A stretch of DNA of 64,000 bases from NORP110 sp051251595 (GCA_051251595.1 JBPOFA010000005.1:1-64000), one strand, 5' to 3'; shown: positions 44,540-54,533, counted from the stretch's first letter. Notes: generated by a model not told the origin, from the letters alone. Program-made: numbers and translations.

Positions 44540-45490
44540 TCATGCCCAGACCGCTTTGGGTTCTTCCTGTCTGTTGCGCGCCAGCAATTCCATCGCAGCC
44601 ATACGCACGGCCACCCCCATTTCCACCTGTTCCTGAATGTGGGACCGGTTGATATCGTCAGCGAGCGTTCCGTCGATTTCCACGCCTCGGTTCATCGGCC
44701 CGGGATGCATGACGATTGCGTCCTCTTTCGCGACACTCAGCTTTTCCTCATCAAGTCCGAAGCGGTGGTAATATTCCCGCTCTGAGGGGATGAACGCGCC
44801 GTCCATCCGTTCTTTTTGCAGGCGAAGCATCATGACGACATCCGCGTCTTTCAGGCCCTCGGCCATGTCCTGATATACTTCAACGCCCCAATTGGCCGCA
44901 CCAGACGGGATCAGCGTCGGCGGGCCGATCAGGCGAATGCGGTTTTCCATTTTGCCCAGCAGCAGAATGTTTGAACGCGCGACACGCGAATGGGCGATGT
45001 CGCCGCAGATTGCCACGGTTAACCGATGCAAGCGCCCCTTGGACCGCCGGATGGTCAACGCATCCAACAAGGCTTGGGTCGGGTGTTCGTGCCGCCCATC
45101 CCCTGCATTCAGAACCGAACAGTTCACCTTTTCGGCCAGCAAATTCACGGCACCTGAATGGGGATGGCGCACCACCAACAGATCAGGGTGCATGGCGTTC
45201 AGCGTCAGGGCCGTGTCGATCAGGGTTTCCCCCTTTTTGATCGAACTGGCCTGCATCGCCATATTCATCACATTCGCGCCCAAACGCTTGCCAGCCAGCT
45301 CAAAGCTGGCCTGGGTGCGCGTTGAGTTTTCAAAGAACATATTAACCTGCGTCAATCCGGCCAAGGTCGGATCAATCGGACCGGGTTCGCGGTTTTTATC
45401 CGCATAACGGTCTGCCAGATCCAGCAATGTACGAATCTCGTCAGGGTGAAGCTGTTCAATTCCAAGGAGATGCTTCTGTCGGAAAGTCAT
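44540..45490 (-). CDS. pyrB: Aspartate carbamoyltransferase catalytic chain
   Basis: A 316-residue enzyme making carbamoyl aspartate, step two of pyrimidine synthesis. Carbamoyl-phosphate-binding motifs are FFENSTRTQASFELAGKRLG and HEHPTQALLD; MHPGPMNRGVEI is the aspartate-loop end. The ATG at 45490 is preferred; the frame extends 13 codons upstream over the divergent gene. No regulatory pyrI is present. It is followed after 97 bases by the PyrC'-like gene. Confidence 0.95.
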   Translation of the reverse strand: MTFRQKHLLGIEQLHPDEIRTLLDLADRYADKNREPGPIDPTLAGLTQVNMFFENSTRTQASFELAGKRLGANVMNMAMQASSIKKGETLIDTALTLNAMHPDLLVVRHPHSGAVNLLAEKVNCSVLNAGDGRHEHPTQALLDALTIRRSKGRLHRLTVAICGDIAHSRVARSNILLLGKMENRIRLIGPPTLIPSGAANWGVEVYQDMAEGLKDADVVMMLRLQKERMDGAFIPSEREYYHRFGLDEEKLSVAKEDAIVMHPGPMNRGVEIDGTLADDINRSHIQEQVEMGVAVRMAAMELLARNRQEEPKAVWA

Positions 45491-45637
45491 GATGTCCGTG
45501 TCCCGATTTTTCTGGCTTATAAATCGCAATGCCGGGTCGGGGCAAGGCAGACTTGGGACCCATGCTCTGAATATTGCCGATCATCGCCCTTTCAGTTTTG
45601 GGTTTCGGGCAGCCTCTGGGCGCATTACCCTGTTTTC

Positions 45638-46438
45638 ATGGATTCGGATTTTGATTTTTACGACGCGAAGGCGTTGCTGGACTGGCAAGTCGAACTCGGC
45701 GCGACCGAGGCGATCTGCGATGCGCCGATTGATCGGTTCGAATTGCCAAAATCTTTGCCAAAGGCAAAACCCGCCGCGCCCGACAATGATGTCGCTGTTA
45801 TTCCTGAACAGCCGAAAGTTGACCCGGCCCAAGTGGCGCGCGAACGTGCCGCCCTTGCGTCGGATGTTGCCGCATTGCGCGGCGCAATAGAGGCTTTCGG
45901 ACATTGTGATCTAAAACGCGGTGCGAAAAACACGGTCTTTGCAGATGGCAACCCCGGCGCGCGGGTGATGATCGTGGGCGAGGCACCGGGCCGGGATGAG
46001 GATATTCAGGGGCTTCCCTTTGTGGGAGCTGCGGGCAAGCTGTTGGATCAGATGTTTGCGGCAATCGGTTTGAACCGCCAGGATCAAGACCCGAACTCAT
46101 CCTTTTATATCACCAATATAATGCCATGGCGCCCCCCCCAGAACAGGGATCCAAACCCGGCAGAAATTGACATGATGATGCCATTTGTAAAGCGTCACAT
46201 AGAATTGGTGCAGCCCGAAATCCTTGTGCTGATGGGCAATATTTCCTGCCAGGCATTGCTGGGCAAAAAGGGCATCACCCGGCTGCGGGGGAACTGGGCA
46301 GAGGTGCAGGGCATTCCCACAATGCCGATGTTTCACCCGGCCTATTTGTTGCGCAGTGCGCATGCCAAAAGAGACGCATGGAATGATCTGTTGATGGTAA
46401 AGGCCAAGTTGCGGTCCGCAGACACAACGTCACCCTGA
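45638..46438 (+). CDS. Uracil-DNA glycosylase, family 4-like, without the iron-sulfur Cys set
   Basis: A 266-residue UDG-fold protein: GEAPGRDEDIQGLPFVGAAGKLLDQMF (motif A), ITNIMPWRPPQNRDP, EILVLMGNISCQALLG and MFHPAYLLRS (C-terminal His loop). It should excise uracil from DNA. Only three Cys are present (27, 90 and one in NISCQ), so the four-Cys Fe-S cluster of family 4 cannot form. The N-terminal 80 residues are a charged, Pro-rich extension. The ATG at 45638 is chosen; the frame is open 64 codons upstream over pyrB. It precedes moaB by 19 bases. Confidence 0.88.
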   Translation: MDSDFDFYDAKALLDWQVELGATEAICDAPIDRFELPKSLPKAKPAAPDNDVAVIPEQPKVDPAQVARERAALASDVAALRGAIEAFGHCDLKRGAKNTVFADGNPGARVMIVGEAPGRDEDIQGLPFVGAAGKLLDQMFAAIGLNRQDQDPNSSFYITNIMPWRPPQNRDPNPAEIDMMMPFVKRHIELVQPEILVLMGNISCQALLGKKGITRLRGNWAEVQGIPTMPMFHPAYLLRSAHAKRDAWNDLLMVKAKLRSADTTSP

Positions 46439-46457
46439 TATTGGATAGGAGCGTCTG

Positions 46458-46994
46458 ATGACGGCTAAGGAAAGATCATTTATCCCGGTCAGAATCGCCG
46501 TGTTGACCGTGTCGGACACGCGAGAACTGGAAAACGACAAATCGGGCCAGACTTTGGTCGACCGGATCGCGGCGGCGGGGCACATCCTTGCAGATCGCCG
46601 GATTGTCGCGGATGAGCGGGCCGAGATTGCGCAGCAATTGCGCGATTGGTGTGCGGACCCGGAAATTGACGTTGCCTTGTCCACCGGCGGCACGGGTTTG
46701 ACCGGTCGGGATGTGTCCGTAGAAGCGCATCGCGATGTCTATGAAAAAGAGATAGAGGCTTTTGCGACGGTTTTCACGATTGTGTCGATGAAAAAGATCG
46801 GCACATCAGCCGTGCAAAGCCGTGCCACTGGCGGTGTTTCGAACGGAACTTACCTGTTCGCCTTGCCAGGAAGCCCCGGCGCGTGCAAAGATGCTTGGGA
46901 CGAAATACTGGTCCACCAACTGGATTATCGCCATTTGCCCTGCAATTTTGTTGAGATTTTCCCAAGACTGGACGAATATCAGCGACGGAAATAA
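46458..46994 (+). CDS. moaB: Molybdenum cofactor biosynthesis protein MoaB
   Basis: A 178-residue MoCF-domain protein. Its signature is ALSTGGTGLTGRDVSVEA, with VLTVSDTRELENDKSGQTLVDRI at the front and FALPGSPGACKDAWDEIL near the end. MogA/MoaB proteins adenylylate molybdopterin before molybdate insertion by MoeA. The gene sits with the glycosylase upstream and the efflux genes downstream after 77 bases. Confidence 0.93.
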   Translation: MTAKERSFIPVRIAVLTVSDTRELENDKSGQTLVDRIAAAGHILADRRIVADERAEIAQQLRDWCADPEIDVALSTGGTGLTGRDVSVEAHRDVYEKEIEAFATVFTIVSMKKIGTSAVQSRATGGVSNGTYLFALPGSPGACKDAWDEILVHQLDYRHLPCNFVEIFPRLDEYQRRK

Positions 46995-47071
46995 CCGCGC
47001 GCCACGTAACAAGCTTGTGGTTTTGACTATTTCATTGATTGCTTTAGGTTTTATGACTTGAGCACAAACAA

Positions 47072-48553
47072 GTGAGTTCACCGGTTATGAGGTTTTTACG
47101 CCGCAGCCTTGTCGGCATATTTTTGATTTCGCTGACCGTCGGGCTATTTGCCTGGGCTGGGAATATTTTTTACGGTGCCTTACAAGTTCGTTGGAACGAA
47201 GAGGCCGGCGGGCCGCCCGCCCGCGAACGTGTTTTTGCCGCCAATGTGATGACTGTAGAGGCACAAACCATTGCGCCCACGCTGACGAGCTTTGGTGAAA
47301 TTCGCAGTCGCAGGACGCTGGATTTACGGGCAACGGCAAGCGGCGCAATTGTCGAACTGGCTGAAAATTTTGAAGAGGGAGGGACGGTCACCGCGGGGCA
47401 ATTGCTGGCCCGCATTAACCCCGCCGATGCCCAAGCCGCATTGGAACGGGCCAAAACCGATCTGCACACAGCAGAGGCAGAGCTGCGCGATGCCGAGGGG
47501 GGCATCGATCTGGTCAATGATGAGCTGGCCTCATCCGAAGCCCAGGCCAGTCTGCGAGAGCTGGCACTGGCACGCCAACAGAACTTGTTGGATCGTGGCG
47601 TCGGCACCGAAGCCGCATTAGAAGTTGCAAAACTTGCGGCGTCATCTGCCAATCAGGTTGTTCTGTCACAGCGCAAATCCGTGGCCAACGCCACCGCCCG
47701 TTTGGATCAGGCTACCACATCCCTTGCACGCGCAAAAATTGACGTTGCCGAAGCAACCCGCGCCGTTGCTGAAACCGAAATATACGCTGATTTCACCGGC
47801 ACGCTGGCAGATGTGAATGTGGTTCAGGGCGGGCTGGTCGCTAATAATGAAAAGCTGGCGGAAATCGTAGATGCCGGGGCGCTTGAAGTCGCGTTTCGGG
47901 TGTCGACCCCGCAATATGTTCGTTTGTTGAACCCAGAGGGGCAGCTGATGCTCAGCGACATTCAGGTGTCTTTGGATATTCTTGGCGTTGACCTGACCAC
48001 CACAGGCAAAATCACTCGGGAAAGCGCCGCAGTCGGCGAGGGGCAGACGGGCCGGTTGCTTTTTGCCCGGATTGATGACGCCAAAGGGTTTCGGCCGGGC
48101 GATTTTGCGACGGTTGCCATCAAGGAACCAGAGCTTGATAACGTGGCCTTGTTGCCCGTCACGGCTGTGGATTCGGCGTCGACCGTCTTGATTGTTGGTG
48201 ACGATGACCGTCTTGAAGTGGCCTCTGTCCGGATCCTGCGTCGGCAGGAAAATGATGTGATCATCGATGCAAGCGGGATCGCAGGTCGCCAGATTGTAAC
48301 CGAACGCTCGCCCCTGCTTGGCGGCGGAATTCGGGTGCGCCCGATCCAACCAAAAGAAGACGGCGCACCAGAAGCAGAGCCCGCCCCCCAATTCGTAAAG
48401 CTGACGCCCGAACGGCGTGCCAAACTGGTGGCCTTTGTTGAAAAGAACAAATTCATGCCCGCCGACGCAAAGGAACGAGTGCTGGGACAGTTGAACCAGG
48501 ACGAGGTTCCAGCTGGCGTGGTTGAGCGGATTGAATCGCGGATGGGGGGCTAA
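47072..48553 (+). CDS. RND efflux periplasmic adaptor (membrane fusion protein)
   Basis: A 493-residue adaptor with an N-terminal membrane anchor (about residues 13-32), a split lipoyl/barrel-sandwich domain (TASGAIVELAENFEEGGTV, then ADFTGTLADVNVVQGGLV) and a long alpha-hairpin between them (about residues 115-235, Ala- and Glu-rich). A C-terminal extension of about 60 residues (LTPERRAKLVAFVEKNKFM) is helical and charged. The GTG at 47072 gives the longest form; ATG at 47087 is an alternative. It lies three bases before the RND permease; no outer-membrane channel gene is present, so a shared TolC is expected. Confidence 0.9.
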   Translation: MSSPVMRFLRRSLVGIFLISLTVGLFAWAGNIFYGALQVRWNEEAGGPPARERVFAANVMTVEAQTIAPTLTSFGEIRSRRTLDLRATASGAIVELAENFEEGGTVTAGQLLARINPADAQAALERAKTDLHTAEAELRDAEGGIDLVNDELASSEAQASLRELALARQQNLLDRGVGTEAALEVAKLAASSANQVVLSQRKSVANATARLDQATTSLARAKIDVAEATRAVAETEIYADFTGTLADVNVVQGGLVANNEKLAEIVDAGALEVAFRVSTPQYVRLLNPEGQLMLSDIQVSLDILGVDLTTTGKITRESAAVGEGQTGRLLFARIDDAKGFRPGDFATVAIKEPELDNVALLPVTAVDSASTVLIVGDDDRLEVASVRILRRQENDVIIDASGIAGRQIVTERSPLLGGGIRVRPIQPKEDGAPEAEPAPQFVKLTPERRAKLVAFVEKNKFMPADAKERVLGQLNQDEVPAGVVERIESRMGG

Positions 48554-48556
48554 GAC

Positions 48557-51500
48557 ATGGCACGCCAACCTTCTGGTCTGGTTCAAGGTCTTCTTTCCTA
48601 TTTCACCCGTCACAAAACCGCAGCGAACCTGCTGTTGGTCATCCTGATCGCAGCGGGCGTCGCTGCTTTCCCCAGAATGCGATCCCAGTTTTTCCCGGAT
48701 GTCGTGATCGATTCCGTCAGCGTTTCCGTCGCGTGGAGCGGCGCGGGCGCCGAAGATGTGGACGCGGCGATTGTGCAGCTGATTGAACCAGCTTTGCTTG
48801 CCGTCGAAGGCGTCGAAAGCTCTGCTTCGACGTCCAGCGAGGGGCGGGCGAATATATCTTTGGATTTTGAACCGGGTTGGGACATGTCCCGCGCCGCTGA
48901 CGATGTGCAGGCGGCTGTTGACGCGGTGAGCAATCTTCCGACCGATGCGGATGATCCTGTCGTGCGACGTGGGGCGTGGCGGGACAGGGTGACGGATGTT
49001 GTGATCACCGGGCCGGTTGGCTTGGATCAGCTGGGTCGGTTTTCAGACGAATTCGTAACGCGGCTTTTTGCAGAGGGCGTGACGCGTGCCACGATTTCAG
49101 GCTTTGCAGCGCCTGAGATCGTCGTCGAGGTGCCGTCGCTGTCGTTGATCCGGCACAATATCACCATGGCGGAAATTGCCTCTGTCATTGCTGAAGAGGC
49201 CGATGCGGCGCCAGCAGGTGATGTGGGTAGCGGGAATGCCAGGGTCCGAACCGGCGTGGCGAAACGGACGTCTTCGGATATTTCAGGCATTGTTCTGCGG
49301 TCAAATCCTGACGGGTCAAAACTGACGATTGGCGATGTGGCCCAGGTGCGGGCCGAAGGCTTTGACCGGGATCGTGCGTTTTTCGTGGGCGACAATGCGG
49401 CGATAACGATCCGGGTCGATCGATCAGAACGCGGCGACGCCATCAAAATTCAAAGACAGGTCGAAGAAATCGCCGCAGAGATGCAGCTTTCCCTGCCCGC
49501 CAATGTGAAAATGGATCTTATCCGCACACGTGCAGAGGCGATTTCTGCCAGGCTGAATATCCTGATGGAAAACGGGCTGATGGGCCTTGGGCTTGTGGTC
49601 TTGTTGTTGTTTTTGTTCCTGAATGCGCGGACCGCGTTTTGGGTTGCTGCGGGTATTCCCGTCGCCATGACCGCAAGCATCGCGATGATGTATATGGCCG
49701 GACTGACGTTCAACATGATATCGCTTTTCGCCCTGATCATTACCTTGGGTATTGTCGTCGATGACGCGATCGTTGTCGGCGAACATGCTGATTTCCGTGT
49801 GCGTCATTTGGGGGAAAAACCGGTCGAAGCCGCCGAAAACGCGGCCAGCCGGATGTTTGCGCCCGTCCTGTCTGCGACCATCACAACCATCATTGCATTC
49901 TTTGGACTTGTCGCCATTGGCGGGCGGTTTGGATCGCTGATTGCGGATATTCCATTCACGGTCATCGTGGTGTTGCTGGCGTCCTTGGTCGAATGTTTTT
50001 TGATTTTGCCAAACCATATGAGCCACGCTTTGCGGCACTCTGCCAAAAACCATTGGTACGATATTCCCAGTCGTGTGGTGAATATCGGGTTCTCTTGGTT
50101 TCGCGATGTTATTTTCAGGCGTTTGATGGCCTTGATCGTTTGGGCACGCTACCCGGTTTTTGCTATGGCCATCGTGATTTTGGCGTCTCAGGTCGCGATC
50201 TTTGTGCGTGGCGACATCGATTTCCGTTTCTTCAATGCCCCGGAACAAGGCTCTATCTCGGGTAATTTTGCGATGGCGCCGACGGCCAAAAAAGAAGACA
50301 GCATCGCAATGATGAAAGAGCTTCAGCGCGCCACGCAAGAGGTTGCTGAAAACTATGAAGAAGAATACGGCACCAACCCGGTTGATTATGTGATTGCCCA
50401 AATCGGCGGCAACTCTGGGCGCGGGCTGGCAGGGGCAGACACCAAGGAAAGCTGGCAGCTGGGCGCGATTTCGATAGAGCTGATCCCGGCGGATTTGCGC
50501 CCCTATTCATCCTTCACCTTCCTTGCGGATTTGCAAGAAGCCGTGCGCCAGCACCCCTTGGCCGAAACCGTTAGCTTTCGCGGATGGCGGTCAGGCCCGG
50601 GCGGCGATGCGCTGGACGTTGAACTTTATGGCGCGGATGCCGAGACGCTCAAAGCGGCGGCGGAGGACCTCAAGACCACGTTGTCGCAATACCCCGAGGT
50701 GTCGGCCCTTGAAGACAGCTTGTCTTATGACAAGGACGAGCTTGTTCTGGAACTGACCCCTCAGGGCAAGGCCCTTGGGGTCACAATCGACGGGCTTGGA
50801 CGGGTCTTGCGGGACCGTTTGAACGGGATCGAAGCTGCAACATTTCCGGATGGAACCCGGTCGGCCTCTATTCAGGTGCAGCTGCCAGAAGATGAGCTGA
50901 CCGCAGATTTTCTGGATCGCACGCAGGTGCGCACTGCGCAGGGCAACTATGTGAACTTGGCCGATATCGTGTCTGTCGAAACCAAAAGCGGGTTTTCCAC
51001 CGTGCGGCGTGAAAACGGCATCCGGCTTATTTCGGTGACGGGGGATATTTCAGAAGATAACCCGGCCCGGGCTGCTGAAATCACCAAAGAGCTTCAGGAT
51101 ACGATCTTGCCAAAAGTCGAAAGCGATTATGGTGTTGCTTGGAAACTGGCAGGTCTTGCGGAACAGGAAAGCGCGTTTCTGAACGATGCTTTGGTCGGCT
51201 TCGCTTTTTGCCTGCTTGGAATTTTCCTGACGCTTGCCTGGATATTTGCCAGCTGGACCCGCCCGATCGTCGTCATGATGATTATTCCATTCGGGCTTGT
51301 CGGCGCGATTTACGGGCATGTTCAATGGGACGTTCCGCTGTCCTTGTTTTCGGTCGTTGGTTTGATCGGCATGACGGGAATCATCATCAACGATTCCATC
51401 GTTTTGGTGACAACGATTGACGAATACGCAAAGGAACGTGGTCTGGTCCCGGCAATCATTGACGGAGCGGCGGACCGCTTGCGGCCGGTGCTGTTGACCA

Positions 51501-51958
51501 CGTTGACAACCGTGCTGGGCCTCGCCCCGCTCTTGTTCGAAAAATCGCAAGATGCTCAGTTCCTTAAACCAACGGTGATCACGCTGGTCTATGGGCTTGG
51601 CTTTGGGATGATCTTGGTGCTGATCCTTGTGCCAGCGGTCATTGCCATGCAGCAGGACTTGGGAAAGCAATTCACAGCGCTGCGCCGGGCTTTGCGGCCC
51701 CGAAAAGTAGCGTGGTTCGTCTCTGCGCTTACCTTGCTTGCGGCGGTTGGTGGGGCGGCAATTTTTGCGGGCACCCTTGGCGCTGTCATCACAGAGGGTC
51801 AGTTGCCTCAGATCGTGACAGATCGTCTGCCTGTGCCACCCGACGCAGCCATGATGCCGGTTGCGTTTGGGGTGTTCCTGGTCGCCGTGGCGATTTTGAT
51901 GGTCGTGGTGTTTTTGATCGGCGCTTTGGGCTTTGCTTTGCGGCGGCGCGCCGCGTGA
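48557..51958 (+). CDS. RND-family efflux transporter permease
   Basis: A 1133-residue proton-driven pump. Helix 4 carries the acidic pair in GIVVDDAIVVGEHAD. Two large periplasmic loops follow helices 1 and 7, and the second half repeats the pattern (GMTGIIINDSIVLVTTIDEY). After the usual twelfth helix there are two more hydrophobic segments (about residues 1055-1080 and 1100-1128), so it may have 14 helices and is longer than standard. The exported substrate cannot be told. It converges on the next gene with a 1-base gap. Confidence 0.93.
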   Translation: MARQPSGLVQGLLSYFTRHKTAANLLLVILIAAGVAAFPRMRSQFFPDVVIDSVSVSVAWSGAGAEDVDAAIVQLIEPALLAVEGVESSASTSSEGRANISLDFEPGWDMSRAADDVQAAVDAVSNLPTDADDPVVRRGAWRDRVTDVVITGPVGLDQLGRFSDEFVTRLFAEGVTRATISGFAAPEIVVEVPSLSLIRHNITMAEIASVIAEEADAAPAGDVGSGNARVRTGVAKRTSSDISGIVLRSNPDGSKLTIGDVAQVRAEGFDRDRAFFVGDNAAITIRVDRSERGDAIKIQRQVEEIAAEMQLSLPANVKMDLIRTRAEAISARLNILMENGLMGLGLVVLLLFLFLNARTAFWVAAGIPVAMTASIAMMYMAGLTFNMISLFALIITLGIVVDDAIVVGEHADFRVRHLGEKPVEAAENAASRMFAPVLSATITTIIAFFGLVAIGGRFGSLIADIPFTVIVVLLASLVECFLILPNHMSHALRHSAKNHWYDIPSRVVNIGFSWFRDVIFRRLMALIVWARYPVFAMAIVILASQVAIFVRGDIDFRFFNAPEQGSISGNFAMAPTAKKEDSIAMMKELQRATQEVAENYEEEYGTNPVDYVIAQIGGNSGRGLAGADTKESWQLGAISIELIPADLRPYSSFTFLADLQEAVRQHPLAETVSFRGWRSGPGGDALDVELYGADAETLKAAAEDLKTTLSQYPEVSALEDSLSYDKDELVLELTPQGKALGVTIDGLGRVLRDRLNGIEAATFPDGTRSASIQVQLPEDELTADFLDRTQVRTAQGNYVNLADIVSVETKSGFSTVRRENGIRLISVTGDISEDNPARAAEITKELQDTILPKVESDYGVAWKLAGLAEQESAFLNDALVGFAFCLLGIFLTLAWIFASWTRPIVVMMIIPFGLVGAIYGHVQWDVPLSLFSVVGLIGMTGIIINDSIVLVTTIDEYAKERGLVPAIIDGAADRLRPVLLTTLTTVLGLAPLLFEKSQDAQFLKPTVITLVYGLGFGMILVLILVPAVIAMQQDLGKQFTALRRALRPRKVAWFVSALTLLAAVGGAAIFAGTLGAVITEGQLPQIVTDRLPVPPDAAMMPVAFGVFLVAVAILMVVVFLIGALGFALRRRAA

Positions 51959-51959
51959 C

Positions 51960-52775
51960 TTAGCCGGCCTGACAACCGCGAATGTCTACAGCCTGATCCT
52001 GACCAAGAACCGTAAACCGTAAATCAGACCGTTGCAGCAGAAACGGCTTGCCAGACGCCGGCACCAAGTCAGAGACGACAATCAAGTTGCCTCCCTGACG
52101 TTTTGTTTCCGCTGGCGACACCCAGGTCGTCTGATCCGCAAACTCAACAACCGTTATTTCGTCTGGTCCAAGTTGTGGAAGGACGATGACGGCCGTCAGG
52201 CGCAACCCGTCTGAAATTGGTTCAATGCTACAAGTCACCGTTTGCACGCCCGCTTGTTCGGCAGGCAGCGGATGGTCGTTCAAACTGGCGACGATTGCCG
52301 GCGTTTTAACGTCAGAACTGCCAAGCTCAGCGTCGAATGATGCGCTGACCGGGATGCAGACGTCATGGCAGACGCCCAGCTCCATCTGGCCGCGCAATCT
52401 GATATCCGCCCCGTCTTTTGAGGTCAGCTCGACGGGAATAACGACGTCGCCCTCATAGCCGATAGACCGCATTCCATTTTGATCGTGGACCATGGGCGTG
52501 GGCCAATGAAATTTGACAGTTTTCAGGTTTCTGGACCCTTTCCAGCCAAATTTTGGCGGGATGCCAGCATCGCCTGGCGCGCGCCAATATGTCTTCCAAC
52601 CCGGGGCAAGCTGTATGCGAAAGGCAGCCATGTGCCGGCCATCCTGCATGCGCCAACCGGGCAGAACCGTGATCTGGGCGACGTCATCCAAATCGATGGA
52701 TCCTTCGGCCGCTGCGGTCAGGGGCAGCGCTGCGACAACGGCGGCCAAAAGGCCTTTATGTAGGGTTTTGAACAT
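51960..52775 (-). CDS. Exported DsbD N-terminal-domain-like protein
   Basis: A 271-residue periplasmic protein with a signal peptide ending near residue 23 (LTAAAEG) and the DsbD-N (PF11412-type) fold marks PGWKTYWRAPGDAGIPPKFGW and LGVCHDVCIP. The Cys pair (C-x3-C) could be redox active. It lacks the membrane and thioredoxin domains of full DsbD, so it may receive electrons from a separate CcdA-type protein. Other Cys are in VTCSIEP and RGCQAG. It diverges from yqgE by 113 bases. Confidence 0.85.
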   Translation of the reverse strand: MFKTLHKGLLAAVVAALPLTAAAEGSIDLDDVAQITVLPGWRMQDGRHMAAFRIQLAPGWKTYWRAPGDAGIPPKFGWKGSRNLKTVKFHWPTPMVHDQNGMRSIGYEGDVVIPVELTSKDGADIRLRGQMELGVCHDVCIPVSASFDAELGSSDVKTPAIVASLNDHPLPAEQAGVQTVTCSIEPISDGLRLTAVIVLPQLGPDEITVVEFADQTTWVSPAETKRQGGNLIVVSDLVPASGKPFLLQRSDLRFTVLGQDQAVDIRGCQAG

Positions 52776-52888
52776 TGCCCGAACTTATGGAATTCGGATC
52801 GGATGGGAAATCACTTTTGGGAGATTGAAAGTTGACTGTGTCTTTTGTGGTCTTGCTTTTCGACCAAGTGCAGCGGCATGTTGGGGCC

Positions 52889-53464
52889 ATGTCGCGCATT
52901 GATGATTCCACGAACCTGACCGGCAAAATCCTGATCGCATTGCCGGGGATGGATGACCCGCGCTTTGAAAAAAGCGTTGTTTATCTGTGTTCGCATTCAT
53001 CGGATGAGACAATGGGCTTGATCGTGAACAAGCCCGCGCCCGGTGTCGATCTTGGCCATTTGCTGAAGACCCTGAAAATTGAGGGCGATCAGGCGAGCAG
53101 TGATATTCGTGTTCAATTCGGCGGCCCGGTTGAACAAGCGCGTGGATTTGTCCTGCATTCAAATGATTTCACTACTCAGGATGGGACGTTGACGGTGGAT
53201 GCAGAGTTTTCAATGACCGCCAATACCGAAGTGTTACAGGCAATTGCGCAAGGCTCTGGTCCAAAGGACGCAATTCTGTTGCTGGGCTATTCCGGCTGGG
53301 GGCCGGGCCAGTTGGAAAATGAAATCGCGATGAACGGATGGCTGGTTGCCGATGCGTCGCCCGATATCGTGTTCCGTCCGGAGAACACGGCAAAATGGAC
53401 ATCTGCGCTCAAGACCCTTGGCGTCGATCCGTTGGTCTTGTCGGCAACAGGTGGCCGCGCCTAG
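52889..53464 (+). CDS. YqgE/AlgH family protein
   Basis: A 191-residue member of the YqgE/AlgH (UPF0301) family: NLTGKILIALPGMDDPRFEKSVVYLCSH, GLIVNKP, FGGPVEQARGFVLH and LGYSGWGPGQLENEI are diagnostic. The biochemical function is unknown. The ATG at 52889 matches the family N terminus; the frame is open 19 codons upstream without a ribosome site. Its stop codon overlaps that of the convergent tRNA-modification gene by four bases. Confidence 0.93.
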   Translation: MSRIDDSTNLTGKILIALPGMDDPRFEKSVVYLCSHSSDETMGLIVNKPAPGVDLGHLLKTLKIEGDQASSDIRVQFGGPVEQARGFVLHSNDFTTQDGTLTVDAEFSMTANTEVLQAIAQGSGPKDAILLLGYSGWGPGQLENEIAMNGWLVADASPDIVFRPENTAKWTSALKTLGVDPLVLSATGGRA

Positions 53465-54414
53465 GGGCGGGGCTCTGCCGCGCGCGACAATCTATCATTG
53501 ATAGCGGCGCCCAATCCGTGGTTCGGGATTTTTGCAACTGCGATCCTGTCATGCCCGGCACTGTCCAAAGCCCGCAGATAATCGAAAAGATTGGCCGCAG
53601 CCTCACGCAGGTTGGCCGAGGGGGACAGGTTCAGATCACCGTCAAGTGACCCAAAGCCCAACATCGCTTCACCTTTTTTCGGCGCTGTCGCGTTAAGGCG
53701 GATCAACGCGGTTGTCGCGTAATGAGACGCCAGCTGCCCCGGTGCCGTTACAGTATCCTGAACACCACGGAACGCGCCCAGGCCCCGCCCAAGGCTGGCC
53801 TCAATGTCTTCTGCGGGCAATCCACCAGCGCGCAGCAGCGTCAGGTTTGGAACAAGCCCCAAAATCGTCGATTCAACGCCAACACTGCAAGGTCCGCCGT
53901 CGATGACGGCTGCAATCCGTGTCCCCAATCCTTCCAAAACATGTGGGGCGGTGGTGGGGCTGACTTTGCCGCTTGGGTTGGCGGAAGGGGCCGCAACCGC
54001 GCCGCCGAATTCTGCCAGCAACCTCTGCGCCAGTTCATGTTCGGGAACGCGGATTGCGATTGTCTGCAGTCCCGCGGTCACCAAGGGCGATATGCCCGCT
54101 TCGGGACGCAGGGGTAAAACAAGTGTCAGCGGACCGGGCCAAAACGCCGCCGCAAGGGTGCGCGCATCGTCGTTGAACACCGCGATCTGTTCGGCCTGCT
54201 CTACCCCTGCGACATGGACAATAAGCGGGTTGAAAGAGGGCCGTCCCTTTGCCTCAAAGATCGCCGCAACAGCCGCATCGTTCCGGGCGTCTGCGCCCAG
54301 GCCGTAGACCGTCTCTGTTGGAAAAGCGACAAGATCGCCTTTGCGCAACAAAGCCGCTGCTTTGTCGATGCCTGCCTTGTCGGCCTTGAGTGTTTCTGCA
54401 ACAGCAGGTGTCAT
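53461..54414 (-). CDS. Threonylcarbamoyl-AMP synthase (Sua5 type)
   Basis: A 317-residue enzyme that makes threonylcarbamoyl-AMP from Thr, bicarbonate and ATP for t6A37 of ANN-decoding tRNAs. The YrdC core has GDLVAFPTETVYGLGADA, KGRPSFNPLIVHV and AAPSANPSGKVSPT; a linker and a C-terminal Sua5 domain follow (APGQLASHYATTALIRL). It is thus the long Sua5 form rather than the short TsaC. The gene diverges from the acyl-CoA dehydrogenase gene. Confidence 0.94.
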   Translation of the reverse strand: MTPAVAETLKADKAGIDKAAALLRKGDLVAFPTETVYGLGADARNDAAVAAIFEAKGRPSFNPLIVHVAGVEQAEQIAVFNDDARTLAAAFWPGPLTLVLPLRPEAGISPLVTAGLQTIAIRVPEHELAQRLLAEFGGAVAAPSANPSGKVSPTTAPHVLEGLGTRIAAVIDGGPCSVGVESTILGLVPNLTLLRAGGLPAEDIEASLGRGLGAFRGVQDTVTAPGQLASHYATTALIRLNATAPKKGEAMLGFGSLDGDLNLSPSANLREAAANLFDYLRALDSAGHDRIAVAKIPNHGLGAAINDRLSRAAEPRP

Positions 54415-54533
54415 AGTATTTTGACATCGCGCTTTTTGTGGTGAACTTTGCGGAACCGCTAGAGTTTATCGGATTGAGGCAAAGCAATACGCTTCGGCTT
54501 GGGAAAATCCAAGCGATGAAATTAGGAATGTGC

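Noticed and set aside
49424..50401. A 325-codon minus-strand frame
   Set aside because: It is antisense to the RND permease and very rich in His, Gln and Asp without any domain pattern.
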